Part shown: positions 45,584 through 51,501 of the stretch, one piece after another
Layout of the letters: each line of letters starts with the position of its first letter
How positions within the stretch are numbered: position 1 is the first letter of the stretch
Source: an uncultured Acidimicrobiaceae bacterium
GTDB lineage: Bacteria > Actinomycetota > Acidimicrobiia > Spongiisociales > SHLN01
DNA length: 51,501 nt
Assembly (NCBI GenBank): GCA_947259275.1
Contig: CAMYMH010000024.1
Span: forward strand, 1 to 51,501
Direction: 5' to 3'
Notes under the pieces: generated by a model
Told to the model about the DNA's origin: nothing
Seen by the model: the letters and a program-made list of their open reading frames with translations, nothing else
Databases searched by the model: none
Program-made: the position numbers and the translations under genes

Positions 45584-45822
45584 ACCACACGGCCCGGCTA
45601 CGGGCTCCCTCAGCTACAGCTCTGAGGTTTCCCCCGCGGCGTCCCCGGCCACGCCGAAAACCAAATACGTTGCACGAACGAGCATTCCGCCGAGTGCGCT
45701 GGATCGGCACTGTTGTGCTCGCCGCCGAGCGCAGGACCGGCCGCGCCAGGTGGTCGCGCGTTCTGGGCGGCGGGCCACCCCGCCTTGGGTGAGCGCAAGC
45801 CCGTGCAGTGTGCCGGATCTCG

Positions 45823-46112
45823 CGGTTGAAGCGGACCGTGGAGAACAAGGAGCTGGAGATCGATGCCCTCAAGGAGATCCCCGGGGAGACTTCTGAGCCC
45901 GTCGTCGCGGCCGAGCGGTGGCCATGTGCCAGGACCGGTTCGGGATGTCGCAGCGGCGGGCGTGTCAGGTCGTCGGTCAACATCGTTCCACCCAGCGCTA
46001 CCAGCCCCTCCCTCGTGCCGGCGATGACGCGTTACGGGCCCGGCTGCGGGAGCTGTTCCGCCCCCGGTGGAGGTATCGCCGGGCGTGGGCGGTGGTTCGT
46101 GGGACCTCTGGG
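45823..46112 (+). mobile_element. IS3-family transposase remnant
   Basis: A decayed fragment spanning the end of OrfA (RLKRTVENKELEIDALKEI) and the start of OrfB in another frame (RFGMSQRRACQVVGQHRSTQR, then LRARLRELFRPRWRYRRAWAV). The catalytic DDE domain is absent and the frame is broken at several places. No terminal repeats were found. The bases from 45,584 to 45,822 and from 46,113 to 46,281 hold no recognisable gene. Confidence 0.75.
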
Positions 46113-46281
46113 TAAACCTGGCCCAGCTACTTCGAAGACCAGGAAGGGCAAGAGGCCGCGCTTCAGGCACTTAAGGAAATCACAGGTGTTGGATACCCTG
46201 AGGCCGCAGCGGGAGACTCAGCTCACGAGTGAGCCTGAGGTGTTCGTTACCCTCCGTCGCTGAGCTGTTCCGCTGCTCACC

Positions 46282-46428
46282 ATGAGAGACGTGCGAGGAG
46301 AACGGGTGTCCGAGGCAGCCCTGTCATGGCGGAAGGCCGGTGAGAACCCGCGCACCACGCGGGTGCGGAAGATCGTGATCGACGCTGCCACACAGATCCG
46401 TGGCCCGAACAACACTGAAGGGAGATAG
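46282..46428 (+). CDS. Possible small protein, 40-48 residues
   Basis: A frame from ATG 46282 or GTG 46306 (CGAGGAG ribosome site before the GTG) to TAG 46428; contains SEAALSWRKAGENPRTTRVR and ends NNTEGR. It is basic with no known domain. It ends 5 bases before the next gene. It may be a real small ORF or the tail of a lost gene. Confidence 0.3.
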   Translation: MRDVRGERVSEAALSWRKAGENPRTTRVRKIVIDAATQIRGPNNTEGR

Positions 46429-46433
46429 GAACC

Positions 46434-46826
46434 ATGTCCGCACCATTCATCTATGTCGGTACCTACGAAGTGAGCGAAGGGCGCTTCGACGATGCTCGCC
46501 AGTCGTTGGCCGGGGCCGTCGAGTTCATCGAGGCCAACGAGCCACGCATGATTTCTTTCAACATCTACGGCAACGAGGATGCAGGCACCATTTCGATCGT
46601 TCAAGTGCACCCCGACTCAGCGTCGATGGAATTTCACATGAAGTTGGTCGCTGAACACATCAGCAGCGCGCTCGAGCCCTACCTGGGGTCGGCGGTCGTA
46701 GCCCAAGTATTCGGGGAAGGTCCCTCGACAGTCGACACGATCCTCTCCTTTGCCGACCCTGATGCAGCGTTGGTTGTGGCTCCAGAGCACATTGGGGGGT
46801 TCACCCGCACGACAGTTCGCAGCTAG
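46434..46826 (+). CDS. Hypothetical protein, possibly ABM-like alpha-beta barrel
   Basis: A 130-residue soluble protein starting at an ATG after an AAGGGAGATAGGA stretch. MSAPFIYVGTYEVSEGRFDD, RMISFNIYGNEDAGTISIVQ and MEFHMKLVAEHI have the alternating pattern of dimeric alpha-beta barrel proteins of the antibiotic-biosynthesis-monooxygenase type. This is a weak call by fold pattern only. It lies before an SDR gene on the same strand. The 283 bases to that gene hold only short frames, one of which (ending about 47,084) looks like the tail of a lost gene. Confidence 0.55.
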   Translation: MSAPFIYVGTYEVSEGRFDDARQSLAGAVEFIEANEPRMISFNIYGNEDAGTISIVQVHPDSASMEFHMKLVAEHISSALEPYLGSAVVAQVFGEGPSTVDTILSFADPDAALVVAPEHIGGFTRTTVRS

Positions 46827-47109
46827 GCGACATCAATCCAGAAAGGGAACCAATGGTCACATGCGAAAACGGTTCTCCGCGTTGGAGTGTGGGTGGGGTG
46901 AGTTCCGGGGACTGATCCCGAAATCCACGAATGCAGCGAATCGCTGGACCGTCAGGCCACTGGCGACACCATCCACCCCTCGGATCGCGCCGGAGAGGCG
47001 ATCGTCGATCTGGTTGAACCCTGGGCACCGGCGGCACTCGGGACAGACGAAGACCACCTCGGAGAGAGCACACCATGATGCATCTCCATCAGCCAATCAG
47101 GAGCACGTC

Positions 47110-48000
47110 ATGAACGAACAGGAAGGTCGCACCGTCGTCATCACTGGTGGAACGGGTGGCATCGGGTTCCAGAGCGCCCTCGGCATCGCAAGAACGGGCG
47201 CCCGCGTCCTCATCACGGGCCGAAACCGCGAGCGAGGGGAGTCGGCGCTGCAGCGCATCGTCGATGAGACCGGCAACGACCGCGTCGAGTTCGTGGTCGG
47301 CGACGTGTCGTCGATCGAGGGCATCGATGCACTCGCTCGCGCCCTGGTCGAGCGGGCAGACCACATCGACGTGCTCGTGAACAACGCGGGCTACATGGGC
47401 AGCACACCCGCTTCCAGCGACGACGGCCTCGAGATGCACTTCGCAGTGAATGTGCTCGCCCCCTGGCGACTCACACTGGCGCTGCTACCAGCGCTGGAAG
47501 CAGCGGAGCACGCCCGGGTCCTAAACATCACCGGCGGGGACAAGCCGGCGGCGATCGACCCAGCCAACGTTCAGGCCGAGAAGGGCTTTCGAGGCCTGAT
47601 GACATACCAACACTCCAAGAGCGCCATGGAGGCCATGTCGATGGCGTTAGCCAAGAAGCTCGAGCCGGAAGGGGTGACCGTCAATGTCCTCTTCCCCGGC
47701 CGCGCCTCGACCGCGATGACGGGCTCGATGTCGGCCAAAGCCCTCCCGGGTGCGATGAAGCTGATGTACCCACTCTTGCGACTCCTCTTCAAAGAAGACG
47801 GCGGCAAGAGCGCCAAGAAGGCTGCTCGCTCCACGATCTGGGGAGCAACGAGCCCGGAGTTCGACGGCGTCACGGGACGCTACTTCAACACCAACTCCAA
47901 GGAGCAGAAGCTGCATCCCACCGCCTACGACTCGCAGGTACAGGACAGCATCCTCGCTGTCATCAAAGCTACCGAAGGCCCTCCATCACCGCGGCCCTAA
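47110..48000 (+). CDS. Short-chain dehydrogenase/reductase
   Basis: A 296-residue SDR of the retinol-dehydrogenase-like branch. The cofactor loop is ITGGTGGIGF, then NNAG, and the active-site pair Tyr-Lys is in TYQHSKSAMEAM. The usual catalytic Ser position reads NITGG rather than NVSS, so Thr may replace Ser. The Arg/Asn after TGGxGxIG and the SGRN-type ITGRNRER favour NADP. The substrate is unknown. The ATG at 47110 has an AGGAG ribosome site. Upstream frames are not part of the family. It is island cargo. Confidence 0.85.
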   Translation: MNEQEGRTVVITGGTGGIGFQSALGIARTGARVLITGRNRERGESALQRIVDETGNDRVEFVVGDVSSIEGIDALARALVERADHIDVLVNNAGYMGSTPASSDDGLEMHFAVNVLAPWRLTLALLPALEAAEHARVLNITGGDKPAAIDPANVQAEKGFRGLMTYQHSKSAMEAMSMALAKKLEPEGVTVNVLFPGRASTAMTGSMSAKALPGAMKLMYPLLRLLFKEDGGKSAKKAARSTIWGATSPEFDGVTGRYFNTNSKEQKLHPTAYDSQVQDSILAVIKATEGPPSPRP

Positions 48001-48085
48001 ACACCCCCTCGGCCCGCGCCAGCTCCGCTCGGCTTCGGTACACACCTCCATTGATCAACTTGTCACAACCCACCCGATGGGAGCC

Positions 48086-48129
48086 GATCACTAGATATGG
48101 GCGATATCACCCAGTTCCAGGAGTGTCCG
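48086..48129 (+). repeat. Island repeat, copy 1
   Basis: Pattern GATCAC-N7-GGGCGATATCACCCA-N8-AGTGTCCG. It matches copy 3 (50499-50542) in all three blocks with one change, at the same spacing, and in the same orientation. It lies between the SDR and the small membrane protein. Confidence 0.75.
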
Positions 48130-48249
48130 CTAACGGCACGTCTTAGCTCGCTATCTCGGCTACCCGCGCTAGGCCGGCTCGGCGCACCCGGCCCCCGTCC
48201 TCCTGACGGAGTGCCTCGTCGATCCAGTCCGTGCGAATACTCTTTGCAG

Positions 48250-48840
48250 GTGACCCAACCTGCCTACGACGAGGGATGGATTCCGGTCTACAAAGGTCTT
48301 CTGACCTGGAGTGTGTGGAGACGCGGGCGGTCCTCGGTGGTTGCCCGCATTCGGGCCAGATGGCTCCTAGCTGTCTTGATTGGCCCCATCTTCCTGGTTG
48401 TTCTCAGCTTCATTGACAACGATGGAGTTCTCCGACGTTGGATTGTCATTGCTGGATGGGCTTTCATTGCCCTCAACGCCTTCATTGTGCTCTTTCTGAA
48501 TCGTGGACTCCGCTGGATGGCCTTGGTGACGGGTGAGGACGAGCTGTCGGCCCAACTCAACGCCGGGTGGAAGCACGCCACGATGTTCGCCCTGGTACCC
48601 CTGCTTCTGACCGTCGGCGTGGCCCAAGCGTACGATTCCGAAACCCAGACCGCCATCACCTACCCCGCCAGGTGGGGCGCGGCGGTAACGTTCCTGCTGC
48701 TCCTCAGAAGCATCCCTAGCGTGACGCGAATCCGCCGCTTCGATGAAGAACGCATGGCAACCGACGGCGTGAGCGTGATCGCCGCTCTATCAGAAACCAC
48801 TGTGACACCGGACAGGCGAAAGGGTCGCTTCAGCCGGTAA
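48250..48840 (+). CDS. Small integral membrane protein of unknown function
   Basis: About 196 residues from the GTG at 48250 (VTQPAYDEGWIPVYKGLLTW). Four membrane segments are visible: WLLAVLIGPIFLVVLSFI, WIVIAGWAFIALNAFIVLFL, FALVPLLLTVGVAQAY and WGAAVTFLLLLRSI. The tail is basic. I do not recognise a family. The frame is open from 48097 (an ATG inside repeat copy 1), but the added 51 residues look non-coding. No ribosome site is clear, so the start is uncertain. It is bracketed by repeat copies 1 and 2. Confidence 0.55.
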   Translation: MTQPAYDEGWIPVYKGLLTWSVWRRGRSSVVARIRARWLLAVLIGPIFLVVLSFIDNDGVLRRWIVIAGWAFIALNAFIVLFLNRGLRWMALVTGEDELSAQLNAGWKHATMFALVPLLLTVGVAQAYDSETQTAITYPARWGAAVTFLLLLRSIPSVTRIRRFDEERMATDGVSVIAALSETTVTPDRRKGRFSR

Positions 48841-48854
48841 CGGCTGGGCGCCCA

Positions 48855-48878
48855 GATCACCAATTATGGGCGATCGCC
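48855..48878 (+). repeat. Island repeat, copy 2 (partial)
   Basis: GATCAC-N7-GGGCGATCGCC: the first block, the 7-base spacer and GGGCGAT are kept, then the sequence diverges. It lies between the membrane protein and the serpin 3' end. The 214 bases from 48,841 to 49,054 hold no gene. Confidence 0.6.
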
Positions 48879-49054
48879 GCTCTTCGAGTAGCGCCGAGCT
48901 ACCTCGGAGTGCGTTTCTTCCACGGCCAGGTCTCGGCGTCAGTCGCTCCGTGTGCCGGTTATCTCTCGGCCCTGAGGTCGCTGACGAAGGTGGGGTCAGT
49001 GTGAATATGGGTGCCCTCGCTAGACCGGGAGGCGAGTCAGGGTCGGTATGGCCT

Positions 49055-50425
49055 CTATGCCGGGGTGGTGACCTGGCCTAGGAAGAGTATCTCGCCGGTT
49101 GGTGAGTGTTCGATCCAGAACAGGAAGGGCCTGTCGGCGGCGAAGGTGGCCGAGCCCGGCTTGGAGGTCACGTTGATGACGATGGCGGTCGCAGCCGCGG
49201 CCTCGGTGCCCTCCTCGTCGAGCGCGATGAAGGTCTTGTGGAACGCATCGGAGACGAACAGTTCCCGGGCCGCCGTGATACCCGTGAGGTCGGCCTCGTC
49301 ATCGGCGCCCGTGAAGGGAGGTTTGAAGGCCGCTCGTATGCCGAGCGTCTGTAGTGCCTTCTTGAGGTCGATCTCAGCATCGAATTCGAATGGTGGGAGG
49401 GTTAGCTCGACTTGGAAATCACCCCACTCAATACGAAGGTCCGACGGGGACAGCTTGGCTGCCAAGGCCACAGGAGTACCGTCCTTGGGCAGCAGCACGA
49501 CCATTTCGGCGTCACCCATGTAGGGGAGCCGCACCGCTTCGAACAGATCTGTGTCGGCGTAGCCGGTCCGGAGGCTGTTGTGCATAAGGGGCACTTGCAC
49601 CTTGGTGCCGTCGAGCAGCGTGAACTGACCGGGGTTGGTAAGCGCAGGATCAAACTGGTGGAACCAGTTTGCCTTGAACCAGATGGCATTGACGAGCACC
49701 AGGCGAGTCATGTCGCTGATGGAGTCCTCTGGTAATAGGTCCTTGATACGGTCCTCGGTGGTGTCCTCTACCCACTGATTGATGATGACTCGCGACCCTT
49801 CGGGGTCACCGATGAAGTCGAGCAGCCGTAGTCCGGCTCCGTAATTCGCGGCCAATACGGCGAGATACTCGTCGAGGAAGGAGTAACCGCCCTGTCCCCA
49901 AGCGGAGTTGGCTGGCCGGATGGTGAATGGCTCACGGGTGTCCTCGGTATCGCCCACGGGAGGCATCGGTGGGGGCAGGGTGGCGAGCGCGGTGTCAATG
50001 TAATTCCGGACCGCGTGGAGGGTGGCGTCGTCGACGGCAAGGTGCATTACCTCGGCGATCTCCTCGGCGGTGGTTCCTCTCGCTCCGGGGTACAGCATGG
50101 AGAGGGCGGTGGCCACCGAATAGGGCGAAACCATCAAGTTCTCATCCCCGGCCACCACCTCGAACAGGTCCAGCCCAAAGGCTGTATCGGCGCCGACGAC
50201 AGCGGCGATGTCGGCCTCCGTGAGCTCAGGCGTCATCCGGGGAAGATCAACCCGCACGACCTCGCCGGGCGTGAAAACCTCGGTACGGGTGCCGGTATCA
50301 GTCGTGGTCGAGGTCGGCCCTGTCGATGTGGTCTGTCCTCGTCCGGTGGTCGTCGCCGTTTCGTCGGTCGAACCGCACGCGGCAGCAACCAGGGCAAGGG
50401 CAATGAGGGCAGCGAGAAATCGCAT
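49055..50425 (-). CDS. Serpin family protease inhibitor, lipoprotein
   Basis: A 456-residue exported serpin. Lipobox LVAAAC near the N-terminus predicts lipid anchoring, followed by a Thr/Ser-rich linker. The serpin fold runs from about residue 80: NLMVSPYSVATALSMLYPGA, LVLVNAIWFKANW, MVVLLPKDG, and the C-terminal DRPFLFWIEHSPTGEILFLG. The hinge EEGTEAAAATA fits an inhibitory serpin. Counting from the hinge puts the scissile bond near Thr-Ser in NVTSK. It probably blocks foreign or host proteases at the surface. The ATG at 50425, preceded by GGGGTGA, is chosen over a GTG three codons upstream. Confidence 0.88.
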   Translation of the reverse strand: MRFLAALIALALVAAACGSTDETATTTGRGQTTSTGPTSTTTDTGTRTEVFTPGEVVRVDLPRMTPELTEADIAAVVGADTAFGLDLFEVVAGDENLMVSPYSVATALSMLYPGARGTTAEEIAEVMHLAVDDATLHAVRNYIDTALATLPPPMPPVGDTEDTREPFTIRPANSAWGQGGYSFLDEYLAVLAANYGAGLRLLDFIGDPEGSRVIINQWVEDTTEDRIKDLLPEDSISDMTRLVLVNAIWFKANWFHQFDPALTNPGQFTLLDGTKVQVPLMHNSLRTGYADTDLFEAVRLPYMGDAEMVVLLPKDGTPVALAAKLSPSDLRIEWGDFQVELTLPPFEFDAEIDLKKALQTLGIRAAFKPPFTGADDEADLTGITAARELFVSDAFHKTFIALDEEGTEAAAATAIVINVTSKPGSATFAADRPFLFWIEHSPTGEILFLGQVTTPA

Positions 50426-50498
50426 GTGCTTCACCCCAGTATGACGTCGAAGCGCGGTGTCAGGGTTCCGAGACTGAACGTTCTCGCTGATCCGACCA

Positions 50499-50542
50499 GA
50501 TCACCAAATACGGGCGATATCGCCCAAAACTCACAGTGTCCG
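50499..50542 (+). repeat. Island repeat, copy 3
   Basis: GATCAC-N7-GGGCGATATCGCCCA-N8-AGTGTCCG. The middle block contains the perfect 14-bp palindrome GGGCGATATCGCCC (50512-50525). It lies between the serpin start (-) and the integrase start (+), 102 bases before the latter. Confidence 0.75.
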
Positions 50543-50644
50543 AGATCGGCAACTCCGAGTGCGGCTTGCGAAGCCGGTCCCTGGTCACACGCAGGCCGCC
50601 TCCGTGGCCTACAACGTGTCTCTCCGAATCTGTACGATCCGCTC

Positions 50645-51433
50645 ATGGGCTACATCGAGCGCCGAGCGGACCGTCCTCGGCCGTGGCGGGTGCGCTACCG
50701 GGATCCGGCAGGGCGTGAACGGTCGAAGAGCTTCTTGCGCAAGACCGACGCTGAGCGATTCCTCCACAGCGTGGAGACCGACATCGTGCGCGGCGAATGG
50801 ACCGATCCGCGACTGGGGCGGATCACCTTCGGAGAGTGGAGCACGCGAGTAGAGGCGGGCCGGGCCAACGTTTCGAACTCCACCCGCGCCAACTATCACT
50901 CGGTCCTGCAGAGCCTCGTTCTCCCCACGTTCGGGCCCGTGCCAATCGGCGCCATCGAACCCGGTGCCGTCCGAGAGTGGATCGCCGGCCTTGTCGCCAA
51001 GGGATACTCCGCTTCCACCGTTCGCCGGGCCTACACGCTGCTCCAAGAGGCTCTCGAGCTCGCCGTCGGCGATCAGGTGATCCCTCGCTCCCCGTGTCGG
51101 AATATCGCGCTGCCGCGGGCACACCGGACCGAGATGCGCTTCCTGTCCATCGAAGAGGTTGAACAGCTCGCAGAGACGATCCGGCCACGCTTCCGGGCTT
51201 TCGTGCTCGCCGGCGCCTATACCGGGCTTCGCCCCGGCGAGCTAACCGCCCTGCAAATCGAGCGGCTGGACCTGCTCCGTCGACAACTCCGAGTCGAGGA
51301 GCCGATCAAGACACCAGCCGCCCGCCGCACCGTCAGCTTCCCGAGCTTCCTCGCAGAGGAGCTGGCCGCCCACCTCAGCAGCTATCCGGGCGAGGACGGA
51401 AATGGAGTTCCCCCTTCTGGCCGGACACCTTGA
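50645..51433 (+). pseudogene. Tyrosine recombinase (phage-type integrase), 3' end cut off by an IS
   Basis: The N-terminal 250 or so residues of an integrase: an arm-binding start (MGYIERRADRPRPWRVRYRD), a core-binding SAM-like domain (ITFGEWSTRVEAGR to VREWIAGLVAKGYSASTVRR), and the start of the catalytic domain with the first Arg in GAYTGLRPGELTALQ. The later HxxR box and the catalytic Tyr are missing. The frame runs from ...YPGEDG into unrelated sequence (VPPSGRTP) and stops at 51433, where an IS3-type element begins. The enzyme should be inactive. Its presence fits the island and the tRNA scar at 41,840. Confidence 0.85.
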
Positions 51434-51501
51434 CTATGCGGCCATGGTGTTGGTGGTGTGACGGTAGTGGTCCTCCCATTCGATCGGCGATAGGTATCCG
51501 A
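51434..51501 (-). mobile_element. IS3-family transposase OrfB, C-terminal end (truncated by window edge)
   Basis: Read on the minus strand, the last codons give GYLSPIEWEDHY and a tail to TAG, typical of the end of IS3-family OrfB (rve domain). The outer sequence TGTCCGGCCAGAAGGGGG toward the integrase is the probable terminal inverted repeat. The rest lies outside the window. Its insertion broke the integrase gene. Confidence 0.75.

Noticed and set aside
46906..47084. Frame with IVDLVEPWAPAALGTDEDH
   Set aside because: It looks protein-like but has no start, no recognised domain and ends before the SDR gene. Probably the tail of a lost gene; too weak to annotate.
48086..50542. Integron attC sites
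   Set aside because: The repeats lack the attC core GTTRRRY and the R/L box layout, and the integrase has no integron-specific helix in the visible part.

Overview
The window is high-GC DNA that I read as chromosome of an actinobacterium, probably a deep lineage such as Acidimicrobiia (inference). The support is a BldD homologue with its cyclic-di-GMP signature, an HrcA/CIRCE heat-shock unit, an adjacent DUF6457/MobA pair, PPK2, and housekeeping genes with GTG/TTG starts and four-base stop/start overlaps. I see no rRNA and no CRISPR array.

Bases 1 to about 41,800 are a stable core. From the left: an edge-truncated family-4 glycosyltransferase, a secreted protein of unknown function, a PAS-LuxR regulator with a CRP-type palindrome upstream, a saccharopine-dehydrogenase-like protein and glyS, a TusA-DsrE fusion that lacks the TusA cysteine, an M16 peptidase lipoprotein, uppS and a frameshifted recO. 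Then come DUF6457 and mobA, a DUF3179 lipoprotein followed by a histidine-kinase remnant, a histidine phosphatase and an FMN-dependent 2-hydroxy-acid dehydrogenase. The centre is one long leftward housekeeping series: lepA, hemW, hrcA, dnaJ, rsmE, bldD, a HIT protein, phoH, pgpH, ybeY, a CorC-type protein and era. Its distal genes are joined by ATGA/GTGA overlaps. rpsT and greA run rightward. Further right lie comEA-comEC with a kinase-like gene and holA, PPK2, leuS with a CPBP protease, an unusual structured leader, a hydrolase-adenylate cyclase fusion and a second CPBP protease.

From 41,840 to the right edge the DNA looks like an integrated island. It begins with a detached 3' half of tRNA-Ala(GGC), the usual scar of tyrosine-recombinase integration. 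It carries an AbiEii-type toxin pair (toxin frameshifted), a DUF2293 gene, a MerR-controlled operon, IS3 debris, an SDR oxidoreductase, a small membrane protein, a serpin lipoprotein, a three-copy palindromic repeat, and a tyrosine recombinase cut off by an IS3-family element at the edge.

The most interesting item is the MerR operon (44,076-45,583). Its third gene is a rhodanese-CBS protein in which both active-site-loop cysteine positions are in-frame TGA codons (TGA-4 codons-TGA). Reading continues in frame for 184 codons, and a bacterial-SECIS-like hairpin lies just downstream. This suggests a double-selenocysteine rhodanese next to a thioredoxin-like DF-family protein. Other notable items are the leader at 39,195-39,438, where a Shine-Dalgarno with 16-nt complementarity to 16S rRNA is locked in a stem by a segment resembling the 16S 3' end, and a PASTA domain inserted in the extracellular part of a PgpH-type phosphodiesterase. 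Cyclic-nucleotide signalling recurs (PgpH, BldD, adenylate cyclase, a CRP-type site). Families of intergenic hairpin arrays are also present, one of which extends into the 5' end of hemW.
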